A stretch of DNA of 64,000 bases from Caldalkalibacillus mannanilyticus JCM 10596. Lineage in GTDB: Bacteria > Bacillota > Bacilli > Caldalkalibacillales > JCM-10596. The translations under genes were made by a program, and so were the position numbers. Numbering within the stretch: position 1 is the stretch's first letter; the number at the start of each line of letters is the position of its first letter. This document shows, piece after piece, positions 48,447-56,162 of the stretch. The notes under the pieces are model-generated. The model worked only from the letters and a program-made list of their open reading frames with translations. It ran no database searches and was not told where the DNA came from. The DNA is taken from positions 1 to 64,000 of the forward strand of contig NZ_BAMO01000025.1 of NCBI RefSeq assembly GCF_000615945.1. Reading direction: 5' to 3'.

Positions 48447-48638
48447 TTATTTTTGTTTAAACTGCATACTTTCTGCTTGTTGAACCAAGCGCTTCGTAAT
48501 TTCGCCCCCAACAGATCCGTTCTGTCTAGAGGACGATTGTCCTCCTAATTGCACACCAAACTCCTCAGCAATCTCAAACTTCACTTCGTCCAAAAACTTT
48601 TCAACGCCTGGTACCAATAACCTATTTCTGCTCGCCAT
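48447..48638 (-). CDS. alpha/beta-type small acid-soluble spore protein
   Basis: This 63-residue protein coats spore DNA and protects it. It has the two conserved blocks: [21 protein letters not shown] with the GPR protease cleavage site around EIAEEF, and [21 protein letters not shown]. The start is ATG 48638, with AAGGGGG nine bases before it; the frame is open for 38 codons upstream but without family similarity. Forespore expression from a sigma-G promoter is expected; I did not find a convincing one. Confidence 0.93.
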   Translation of the reverse strand: MASRNRLLVPGVEKFLDEVKFEIAEEFGVQLGGQSSSRQNGSVGGEITKRLVQQAESMQFKQK

Positions 48639-48755
48639 CGATACTAGCCCCCTTGTGTTTGAAAACTTCTCTAATTCATTCTTAGAGTATTTATAGTGTG
48701 TACGAAGTGAAGAACTATATAAGGGCTTTGTTATGGGTATAGAAGTAATCATTCC

Positions 48756-50338
48756 CTACCTTTTTCGATCAAGTGAGCGATAAGATATCGCCTCGGAGAT
48801 AGCTAATTCGTCAATCTGTTCTGTTTGATTCAAATCAGCAATGCTACGAGCCAGCTTTAAGATTTTATGATAACCTCTGGCACTAAAATGAAGCTTTTCA
48901 AAAGCAAGCTTGAGGAGTTCCTGAGCCCCTGAGGTTAAAGAGCATTCTTGCTCAACTTCTTTCGCTGACAGTCTTGAGTTAACCACTTCTGACCCCTTTC
49001 GCTGTTGTTTAAATTGGAGTGCTCGTTGAATCCTCTGGCACATTTTTGATGTGGTGTATTCCCCATCCCCACCCTTCTCTTTGGTCAATTCTTGAAAGCT
49101 AATCAATGGAACATCAATATGGATATCTAAACGGTCATATAGAGGACCTGATAATTTCCCACGATACTTTTCTATTTGAGCGGCTGAACAAATACATTGT
49201 TTTCTTTCACTTTCATAACCATAAAAACCACAGGGGCAAGGATTCATGGCTACAATCAGCAAAAATTGTGCAGGAAATACATATTGATGGTGATTGCGCG
49301 AGATGGTTACTCTGCCTTCTTCTAACGGTTCACGCAAGGACTCCAGAACAGGTCTTCTGAATTCTAAAAACTCGTCCAGAAACAAAACCCCATGATGAGC
49401 CATACTGATCTCACCAGGTCTTACTGGAACCCCTCCCCCAATCATCCCCGCTGTGGTTGCTGTATGATGGGAGAACGAAAGGGACGCTCTTTCCGTAATC
49501 CGACTTCTCCTTGTAGCCCACCATTGACACTATATATTTTTGTCACTTCGATAGACTGCTTCTCCGAAAGTTCTGGCAGCAAGGTCCCAAAACTTGAAGC
49601 TAACATCGTTTTTCCACTACCAGGAGGTCCAATCATCAAGAGATGATGGTTCCCTATCGCTGCTACTTCAAAGGCACGTTTAACCTGTTCTTGACCCTTA
49701 ATATCCTCAAATAAGGTTCGCTCTTCTCTTCGTCTTTTTTCATGATCAAGCTGTTTTGTATTTTTGACATTTGTTTCAATAGAAGTTGTTTTGATGGGAG
49801 TAAAATCAGAAGGTGTTTCTTTGATGAGGTCAATTAATTCACGAAGATGTTGAATGGGTATGATATCAATTCCTGTAATAGAGGCTGTTTCTTCTTGATT
49901 CTCTTTCGGGATAATCATTTTCTTATACCTTTTTTCTTTTGCAGCTAAAACCAGTGGAAATATTCCATCGTTTCTTCGGGTACTGCCATCCAAGGCAAGC
50001 TCCCCTACAAATAACTGATTTCCCAGTTTGTTGTATTGTTCTGTTGATAATACAATTTGTTCATCAGCTAAGAGAATCGCTAAAGCGATCGCCGTATCAA
50101 AATAAGATCCTTCTTTCCGTATATGGGCAGGAGCTAAGTTAATGGTAATTCGTTTCATAGGAAATTGAAAACCACTATTCTTGATGGCGGATCTGACTCT
50201 CTCCTTTGATTCTTTCAATGCTGTTCCAGGTAGACCTACGATGTCAAAATGGGGAAGCCCATTTGAAATATCTGCCTCGATTTCGATCATATGACTATCA
50301 AGCCCTAATAAATGAGCTCCGTACAGCTTTATATACAT
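48756..50338 (-). pseudogene. comM: Mg-chelatase-like AAA+ protein ComM/YifB, broken by one frameshift
   Basis: ComM is a helicase that extends heteroduplex during transformation in other bacteria. Frame one (49442-50338) has the N-terminal ChlI domain ([22 protein letters not shown]) and the Walker A GPPGSGKT, then ends soon after RPFRSP. Frame two (48756-49445) has GGGVPVRPGEISMAHHGVLFLDE (Walker B), NPCPCGFYG and the C-terminal ATPase part. One added C in the run 49469-49471 restores H-H-T-A-T-T-A-G between them, the family sequence, for about 527 residues. Apart from the break everything is conserved. Confidence 0.92.
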
Positions 50339-50403
50339 TTTTATAAATCCTCCTCATTCCCACTACAAAGGTAACAATGGCTTTCTTTTTATAAAAAACA
50401 GAC

Positions 50404-50778
50404 TTAAAAAGCTTGAGCAAACCGTTTCATCCAAGCTTTTTTCTCTTTTTTAGAAATCCTGATGGCTACCACATCAAATTGAAGGTTGACATCCTGAAAA
50501 CGGTTGGATTGTAGGTAAAACTGGGCTACCTTCCTAATGGTTTCCTGTTTCCTCTGAGTGATTGATTCCTCTGCTAAGCCAAAGGAATCATTTGTTTTCG
50601 TTCTAACCTCCACGAAATAAAGGCAGTTTTCTTTTTGAAAAATTAAGTCGATTTCTCCTAGCTTACATCGATATTGTTGTTCCAAGAGCTCATAGCCGGA
50701 GGAAATATATTCTCTTAAAGCCAATCCCTCTCCGTAGTTCCCAAGCGCCTTACGCACCTCCTTGCTCATTCTCTGCAA
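50404..50778 (-). CDS. YraN family endonuclease-like protein
   Basis: YraN (UPF0102) proteins have a restriction-endonuclease-like fold. The 124-residue product shows GNYGEGLALREYISSGYELLEQ, then CKLGEIDLIFQ with the catalytic Asp, and FVEVRTKTNDSFG. It overlaps ylqH by 29 bases and ends at a possible terminator hairpin. Function is not well known. Confidence 0.92.
   Translation of the reverse strand: MQRMSKEVRKALGNYGEGLALREYISSGYELLEQQYRCKLGEIDLIFQKENCLYFVEVRTKTNDSFGLAEESITQRKQETIRKVAQFYLQSNRFQDVNLQFDVVAIRISKKEKKAWMKRFAQAF
50406..50441 (-). terminator. possible terminator at the end of yraN
   Basis: A 10-bp stem (50406-50415 with 50432-50441) whose T-run is part of the stem overlaps the last codons of yraN, with AAG following on the minus strand. 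It may end the lspA-to-yraN unit before comM. Confidence 0.45.
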
Positions 50779-51046
50779 CCCTCTTTTCCATTCGATAGAT
50801 CATCGCCATGATCTCAGCAACGACCTCAAAAAGCTCTTCAGGTATTTGCTGATCAAGTTCTAATTTAGATAAAAGCTCAACAAGTGCCGTATCCTCCTGA
50901 ATAGGAATATTATTTTGTTGAGCTAATTCAATAATTTGATCGGCTACCACCCCTGTACCTTTCGCTTTTACTTGAGGAGCTTCTGCAACATTTTGATCAT
51001 AGCGCAGAGCTACTGCTTTTTTCCTTGATAGATCTTTTTCACTCAT
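50750..51046 (-). CDS. ylqH: FlhB-like C-terminal-domain protein YlqH
   Basis: The 98-residue protein aligns by eye with the cytoplasmic domain of FlhB (ALRYD, V-x-A-K-G, I-x-E-L-A-x-x-N-x-I, L-x-x-x-L, IPEELFEVVAEIMAMIYRMEKR) but has no transmembrane part and lacks the N-P-T-H autocleavage motif. Its neighbours are ylqG and yraN, far from the flagellar genes, as in B. subtilis. Its function is not known. Confidence 0.9.
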   Translation of the reverse strand: MSEKDLSRKKAVALRYDQNVAEAPQVKAKGTGVVADQIIELAQQNNIPIQEDTALVELLSKLELDQQIPEELFEVVAEIMAMIYRMEKRVAENEQGGA

Positions 51047-52353
51047 ATTTTGATATCCACTCCTTTATAGGGGCGTATAGGGAGAGGGTAATTTAGAGCT
51101 GACTGACTACCTTGATGCCCCTGCTGAGGCTCCTTCCAGCTTAGATTTGACAAGGTGTATCCCTTTTCCCCCAATGCCACAGATAGAATTGGTTTGTATT
51201 GGTGTATAATCTCCTTTAATGAAGTGGCATTATAGATAGCAATAGAAACAAGCCTATTGATAACCTGTACATCAATAACCGTTTCCCCCAAGGATTGGAA
51301 TTGTAAATAAAACAACAATCTACAGTTGTCAGGGTCAACCTGCCCATTGTTTTTTTTCTTTCCTTCCAGTTGACCATAAAGGTATTGTGTTTGCTGGGAA
51401 AATTCTATGGGTAGTTGAAACAGCACCTGATAAAACGGACTCTGTGGATTCACATCACTTTGTAAAAAAATTTGTTGGCCTGTAATATGCTGAATCATAC
51501 CCTTTGCTTTTTCTTTGATTGCGCTAGGTAGGGCTGGGTCCATCACCAAACGTTGAAGAACGGTTTTAAGTTGCTGCTGCTCTAAGGGAAGTGGCTCTGG
51601 AGGACCATGAAGAGTTTGTCTGATGGATTGTTTTAGTATTTTCTCCTGTTCAAGCCCCAGCTGTTGAAGTGCCAACTTAATTGAAGGCGGACTTATTTCT
51701 TGAATGACCAGTCGATTCAGCTGAATCTCCAGCTCTCTCTGTGTAGTATGTAATTCAGGTTTGGACAGCATGGGTAGAAACTCTTTTAATTGCTGATGCA
51801 CTGGTGGATCAAACAAATAACTACGAATGGATTGTACAATCTCTGGAGTAAGTGGTAAGCCTCTAAAAATGGTGGATTGAGCAGCTCTTAATAATGGCTC
51901 TGCTGATGACTTAGATTCACTTACCAATCGGCTTAGCATTTGTATTCCTTCCTTTGCCATAGGCAATTTTTCATCAACAAAAAATCTGAGGATTTCCATG
52001 TTGCTCTCTGTTTTCTTCAATCCAAACAGAGATAATAATGGAAAATACTGGTCATTCGGTTCTTGAATACGGGAAGAAAGCGTAGGCTGCTGTACAGTAG
52101 AAACAATCTTTAAGGTCACTGGGTTCCTATTTTCTTGAACCTGAAACCAAGCTTTTTGATCAACGTTGAGCGGCGTTTCAAGTTTGGCATGAACTTGAAT
52201 TTTCCCCAACTGAACAAGGGCAGATTGATCTGGAAAAAGTTTGAGAATTTCTCCAGATACAATTTGCCCCGGTGTTAATGTAACAGATTGTGATAGGTTA
52301 CTTTGATTTTGTAGTCCTCTTATGATGTTTGATAAAAAAGGGAACGAAAGCAT
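51043..52353 (-). CDS. ylqG: YlqG, FliK-like protein of unknown function
   Basis: The 436-residue product has an N-terminal module (LTPGQIVSGEILKLFPDQSALVQLG), a long helical middle, and a C-terminal domain (YLQFQSLGETVIDVQVINRLVSIAI, PILSVALGEKGYTLSNLSW) that resembles the Flg_hook fold of FliK. It is rich in Gln and Leu and has no membrane segment. It precedes ylqH and overlaps it by four bases. The FliK likeness is my inference from pattern; B. subtilis YlqG is uncharacterised. Confidence 0.8.
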   Translation of the reverse strand: MLSFPFLSNIIRGLQNQSNLSQSVTLTPGQIVSGEILKLFPDQSALVQLGKIQVHAKLETPLNVDQKAWFQVQENRNPVTLKIVSTVQQPTLSSRIQEPNDQYFPLLSLFGLKKTESNMEILRFFVDEKLPMAKEGIQMLSRLVSESKSSAEPLLRAAQSTIFRGLPLTPEIVQSIRSYLFDPPVHQQLKEFLPMLSKPELHTTQRELEIQLNRLVIQEISPPSIKLALQQLGLEQEKILKQSIRQTLHGPPEPLPLEQQQLKTVLQRLVMDPALPSAIKEKAKGMIQHITGQQIFLQSDVNPQSPFYQVLFQLPIEFSQQTQYLYGQLEGKKKNNGQVDPDNCRLLFYLQFQSLGETVIDVQVINRLVSIAIYNATSLKEIIHQYKPILSVALGEKGYTLSNLSWKEPQQGHQGSQSALNYPLPIRPYKGVDIKI

Positions 52354-52377
52354 CCCTGCTCAACTCCTGCTCATTTA

Positions 52378-53163
52378 TTAACAAAGGTTCGTTACAAAAG
52401 ACTTTCTGTGAATGGGGGTGATTCCATGTACTTGAATCGCCTCAACATGTTCCTTTGTTCCATAGCCCATATTTCGCTCAAATCCATACTGCGGATATAA
52501 CTCAGACATTGTTTCCATCCATTGATCTCTTTCCACTTTCGCCACAATGGAGGCTGCAGCAATCGATATAGACTGGGCATCCCCTTTAATGATCGCTTGA
52601 TAAGGGATCGACAAAGGGAGTTTCATAGCGTCAATTAAGGCATAGCTAGGAGAGAGAGGTAACTCCTGAATGGCTTTTAGCATCGCTACTTTAGTCGCCT
52701 CATAAATGTTAATGCGATCAATTTCTTTGGCATCAACAAAAGCAACAGAATAGGCCAGAGCTTCTTTTTTTATGATGGCTGCTAACTCTTCTCTTTTGGA
52801 GGCACTTAGTTTTTTAGAATCATTGATTCCAAGTAAAAAGAAATCCTCAGGCAAAATGACGGCTGCTGCCACCACAGGACCTGCTAACGGCCCCCTTCCT
52901 ACCTCATCTATGCCGACAATATATTGATAGCCCTTTGAAAAAAGAAGCTTCTCTTCCCTACTCATTACCTGCCATTGATTAAGTTGTGCTTGGTATTGAG
53001 CTTCTTTGTTCTCCCATGCTTTTACTAATTTATGGACACTTGCCCTTTGATCTTTTTTTATCACATCTAAGTAAAGCAAGATCTCTTCTCTCGATGTCTG
53101 ATGAAACCAGTCTTTGATTTCTTGAACGGTCATTTTTTCTACTGTAAGATGATGTTTCCCCAT
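52378..53163 (-). CDS. rnhB: ribonuclease HII
   Basis: RNase HII removes ribonucleotides from DNA. The 261-residue protein has the family core: GIDEVGRGPLAGPVVAAAVIL near residue 84 with the catalytic Asp-Glu, NDSKKLS, LIDAMKLPL, and SIAAASIVAKVERD near 200. It has the N-terminal extra helical region usual for Bacillus. Order rnhB-ylqG-ylqH is as in B. subtilis. Confidence 0.97.
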   Translation of the reverse strand: MGKHHLTVEKMTVQEIKDWFHQTSREEILLYLDVIKKDQRASVHKLVKAWENKEAQYQAQLNQWQVMSREEKLLFSKGYQYIVGIDEVGRGPLAGPVVAAAVILPEDFFLLGINDSKKLSASKREELAAIIKKEALAYSVAFVDAKEIDRINIYEATKVAMLKAIQELPLSPSYALIDAMKLPLSIPYQAIIKGDAQSISIAAASIVAKVERDQWMETMSELYPQYGFERNMGYGTKEHVEAIQVHGITPIHRKSFVTNLC

Positions 53164-53207
53164 GATTCTTCCTCTTTTGCTTATAGACTTTCCATAATCT
53201 TCTCTAG

Positions 53208-54113
53208 CTACCTTCTCAAGCGCTCTATTTCCGTTTCCATGTCTCTAGGTAGTGGAGCTTCAAAATGGATTCTTTCACCTGTCCTTGGATGATCAAATCC
53301 TAGGACCTTAGCATGTAATGCTTGTCCTTTGATTTCTAATGTTTTGGACGGTCCATATTTCGGATCTCCTGCCAGAGGATGACCTATATATTTCATGTGA
53401 ACTCGAATTTGATGAGTCCTCCCTGTTTCTAATTTCAGTTCTACCAGTGTAAACTCACCAAACCTTTCTAGTACTCGAAAATGAGTAACCGCAGGCTTAC
53501 CAGTAGCAACGACTGCCATCTGCTTTCTCAAAACAGGGTCTCTGCCTATAGGAGCTTCTATTGTTCCTTTTTCATGTTGAATATCACCATGAACAATCCC
53601 TACATACATTCTTGATACCGTATGAGCCTTAAGTTGCTCAGCTAGTGATGCGTGAGCCCGATCATTTTTGGCTACCATCAAAAGGCCTGAGGTATCCATA
53701 TCAATACGATGTACGATCCCTGGTCTTAATACTCCATTAATTCCAGAGAGGTCCTGACAATGAGCTAACAAGCCATTCACAAGGGTTCCGGTATAATGTC
53801 CCGGAGCTGGATGAACAACCAATCCGCGAGGCTTATTCACGACCACGACATCTTGATCTTCAAAAACAATATCTAAGTTCATTTTTTCTGGGGCAATATG
53901 CAATTCTTGAGGTGGTGGGACTTTGAGCACTATACAGTCATTCTCTTGCAATTTGTAATTTGGCTTTATTTTATTTCCATTTACTTCGATATTTCCTGAT
54001 TTGATCCATTCTTGAATTTGAGTACGAGACCAATCTTCATTTTCAAGACTTAAAAATCGATCAACTCTTTCTGGTTCTGTTGATTCAAATGTCCAGTCAA
54101 AAACCTGTTCCAT
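53208..54113 (-). CDS. rluD: RluA/RluD-family pseudouridine synthase
   Basis: An N-terminal S4 RNA-binding domain (RVDRFLSLENEDWSRTQIQEWIKSGNIEVNG) is followed by the RluA catalytic domain with HRIDMDTSGLLMVAKND near residue 137 and KLETGRTHQIRVHM near 225. The Asp in the HRxD motif is the catalytic residue. It targets uridines in 23S rRNA; B. subtilis YlyB is the likely counterpart by position after lspA, though which positions it modifies is not shown here. Confidence 0.93.
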   Translation of the reverse strand: MEQVFDWTFESTEPERVDRFLSLENEDWSRTQIQEWIKSGNIEVNGNKIKPNYKLQENDCIVLKVPPPQELHIAPEKMNLDIVFEDQDVVVVNKPRGLVVHPAPGHYTGTLVNGLLAHCQDLSGINGVLRPGIVHRIDMDTSGLLMVAKNDRAHASLAEQLKAHTVSRMYVGIVHGDIQHEKGTIEAPIGRDPVLRKQMAVVATGKPAVTHFRVLERFGEFTLVELKLETGRTHQIRVHMKYIGHPLAGDPKYGPSKTLEIKGQALHAKVLGFDHPRTGERIHFEAPLPRDMETEIERLRR

Positions 54114-54131
54114 ATTATGTACGCTCCAATC

Positions 54132-54623
54132 CTATTCTGTTGTTGCTTGATTTTGTTTGATTTCTCTTATGCTATCCTTTAAGGTATCCAACAGCAATAA
54201 GATTACTCCAATCACTAAGGCGCTATCTGCAATATTAAAGATAGGATAGTCGTAATAGAATTGACCCAAACGGATTTTTACATCTAAGAAGTCTACTACC
54301 TCTCCGTACAAGACACGGTCTAAGAAATTGCCTAGAGCCCCTCCCAAAATTAAACCCAGAGAAATGGAGAGGAGTTTCTTCGTATTCTTCAATTTAATGA
54401 GGTAATAAATGATTCCGATGACCACAATGATCGTAACAATGATAAAAAACCAGCGTTGATTCGGTAAAATGCCAAATGCCGCACCTGGGTTACGATGAGA
54501 GGTAAGGAAAAAAATATCGGATAGTATAGGAATGGACTCCCCCAAAGCCATACGATCCATAACGAGTTTCTTAGTTCCTTGGTCTAGTAGAAAGACGACG
54601 AGTGCGATGACAAAATAAAGCAT
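54132..54623 (-). CDS. lspA: lipoprotein signal peptidase
   Basis: LspA cleaves the signal peptide of lipoproteins after lipidation. The product has four transmembrane helices, the NPGAAFGIL block near residue 43, and the catalytic aspartates in GNFLDRV near 102 and NIADSALVIGVILLL near 130. I place the start at ATG 54623 with GGAGG just before it; nine codons of extension are not family-like. It is divergent from the hydrolase gene. Confidence 0.96.
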   Translation of the reverse strand: MLYFVIALVVFLLDQGTKKLVMDRMALGESIPILSDIFFLTSHRNPGAAFGILPNQRWFFIIVTIIVVIGIIYYLIKLKNTKKLLSISLGLILGGALGNFLDRVLYGEVVDFLDVKIRLGQFYYDYPIFNIADSALVIGVILLLLDTLKDSIREIKQNQATTE

Positions 54624-54733
54624 GATTTCCTCCTCATAATTGAAAGGCATTTTTTCTCAAATTGTAGCACACCCGACCTGAGGAAACAACAGAAAACTAG
54701 ATAGAGTAAAAAATACACGATGGGGAATATTGA

Positions 54734-54750
54734 GAATATATTCGCGAATA
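54734..54750 (+). promoter_or_regulatory. overlapping palindromes before the hydrolase gene, possible operator
   Basis: Two perfect palindromes overlap: GAATATATTC (54734-54743) and TATTCGCGAATA (54739-54750), just before the AGGAGG ribosome site. Upstream GGGAATATTG (54723-54732) matches the sigma-F -10 consensus as I recall it, but a good -35 is lacking. These are suggestions only. Confidence 0.3.
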
Positions 54751-54763
54751 GGAGGCTCTACTA

Positions 54764-55753
54764 GTGAGAACAATCATGAAAACCTTAGCTTTAACAGGAA
54801 TGGCAGCCTTCACCCTAAACAAAATCAATCAACAGATAGAACGAAGATCAAAGGAATGGAATCCCACTCATTTTGATGAGCTTTATTTTTACCCCTGGCA
54901 TGCGGGACACATCGCTTATCATGTCAAAGGAAAAGGAAAGCCTCTACTCCTGGTTCATGGAGTGGGAGCTGGCTCTTCTTCGTATGAATGGAGAAAAAAT
55001 ATTGATGAACTCTCCAATCACTACCAGGTCTACTCTATAGATTTACTTGGTTTCGGTCTGTCAGATAAGCCCAAAATAAGCTATTCAGCACAGATCTATG
55101 TTGATTTATTGACAGATTTTATTCGAGATGTGATCAAACGCCCAACCTCCATTCTAGCAAGTGGCATTTCAGCTGGTTTTGTTATTCAACTTGCTGCCCA
55201 AGACGCTTCATCCCTTGAACAAATGATCCTTATCTGTCCTTCTGGTCTAGAGCTCGAAGAGGAGCATCAGCAACAAAATGAAATGTATGCGGCGTTTTTA
55301 AAAAATCTAGCTTTACAGGTTCCTATTCTTAACCAATCTCTATATTATTTAATTTCTTCCAAAATAAACATTAGACAATTCTTAAAGGAGTTTATCTATC
55401 ACCACCAAGAAAACTTAACTGAGGATATCGTTGAACAATATTACTTAGCTGCTCATCGTGGAGGAAATTATGCAGGAGAAGCAACCCAAGCTTTTTTAAG
55501 AGGAAAATTGGATGTGCCTATCCAAAGTGAATGGTCGGAACTGACCATGCCGACTCTGGTTCTCTGGGGACGACATGCCAAGCTACTTCCTGTCCACTAT
55601 GCCAACAGATTTAAACATCTAAATCCACGATCAGAATTGCATATTTTTGAAAACAGTGGTCTGCTTCCCCACGACGAGGAAGCCTATCAATTTCATTCTA
55701 TTTGCCTTTCATTTTTACAAAAAAACTCCGATCAATCGCTCTACCTACAGTAA
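54764..55753 (+). CDS. alpha/beta hydrolase fold protein
   Basis: The product (329 residues) starts with a short hydrophobic stretch, then LLLVHGVGAGSSSYEW (oxyanion region near 62) and the nucleophile elbow ASGISAGFVIQLAAQ with Ser in G-I-S-A-G near 143. The usual acid position (G-x-x-D-x-x-x-P) reads GRHAKLLP and the usual catalytic histidine (G-H-x-P) reads GLLPH. So two of three triad members are not where expected. The start is GTG 54764, eight bases after AGGAGG. It is the only plus-strand gene and is flanked by a terminator. Substrate unknown. Confidence 0.88.
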   Translation: MRTIMKTLALTGMAAFTLNKINQQIERRSKEWNPTHFDELYFYPWHAGHIAYHVKGKGKPLLLVHGVGAGSSSYEWRKNIDELSNHYQVYSIDLLGFGLSDKPKISYSAQIYVDLLTDFIRDVIKRPTSILASGISAGFVIQLAAQDASSLEQMILICPSGLELEEEHQQQNEMYAAFLKNLALQVPILNQSLYYLISSKINIRQFLKEFIYHHQENLTEDIVEQYYLAAHRGGNYAGEATQAFLRGKLDVPIQSEWSELTMPTLVLWGRHAKLLPVHYANRFKHLNPRSELHIFENSGLLPHDEEAYQFHSICLSFLQKNSDQSLYLQ

Positions 55754-55763
55754 CAAAAAAGAC

Positions 55764-55797
55764 AGATCGTTAAAGAAATTAATTCTTTCAACGATCT
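55764..55797. terminator. bidirectional terminator between the hydrolase and fbpB-like genes
   Basis: An 8-bp stem (55764-55771 with 55790-55797) is extended by six more pairs past one bulge. T-runs follow on both strands (CTTTTTT on plus, CTTTTTT on minus), so it can end both convergent genes. Confidence 0.85.
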
Positions 55798-55827
55798 GCC
55801 TTTTTTCTTTCCTTGATCCATTAGACA

Positions 55828-55959
55828 TTAGGTGCGTAAATGGAGTCTTTTCTGTTCAATTTTCTCTTCAATCTTGTCCAAAGCATGGCGATCCTTTAGT
55901 AAATTCTTTTTATTTTCCATAACTAGCTCTTCAAGCGACATTCTTCTTATCTTTCTCAT
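55828..55959 (-). CDS. fbpB: FbpB-family small basic protein
   Basis: This 43-residue gene is too short for a usual ORF filter. The protein MRKIRRMSLEELVMENKKNL and the rest (LLKDRHALDKIEEKIEQKR) match the FbpB small basic protein family: basic start, SLEELVxENKxxLL and a charged helix. In B. subtilis FbpB is Fur-regulated and aids the FsrA small RNA in iron sparing. ATG 55959 has AAGGAG six bases ahead. Upstream a TATACT -10 (55994-55999) and a Fur-box-like site (55973-55987, 10 of 14) are seen. Confidence 0.8.
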   Translation of the reverse strand: MRKIRRMSLEELVMENKKNLLKDRHALDKIEEKIEQKRLHLRT

Positions 55960-55972
55960 GTCATGCTCCTTT

Positions 55973-55987
55973 TCATTAATATTCTCA
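55973..55987 (-). promoter_or_regulatory. Fur-box-like site before the fbpB-like gene
   Basis: Read as a 7-1-7 repeat the site matches the consensus TGATAATNATTATCA at 10 of 14 positions, and it lies just after a candidate -10 (55994-55999). The match is modest, but the gene family is Fur-regulated in B. subtilis. Confidence 0.3.
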
Positions 55988-56047
55988 CAATTCAGTATAC
56001 CCTTTTAATTCAGTCATAAACCCTTATACCCTTCATTCAAAAAAATA

Positions 56048-56086
56048 AACCCCTTGGGAAATTGATTCGTCCTTTCCCAAGGGGTT
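56048..56086 (-). terminator. intrinsic terminator after ileS
   Basis: A perfect 14-bp stem (56048-56061 with 56073-56086) with an 11-base loop is followed by TATTTTTTT on the minus strand, 77 bases after the ileS stop. Confidence 0.9.
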
Positions 56087-56162
56087 ATGCATTAACTCTA
56101 ATACTATGATCTTTTATATTTTATCATTTAGCTCTATAGCACTTCTCTACATTTGTTTATGC

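Noticed and set aside
48639-48752. Long N-terminal extension of the SASP frame
   Set aside because: The 38 codons upstream have no SASP similarity and the good ribosome site belongs to ATG 48638.
6657-50338. Programmed frameshifting as a general explanation for the broken genes
   Set aside because: Only the first fapA site has a slippery heptamer; the other sites lack such sequence, so a general recoding system is not supported.
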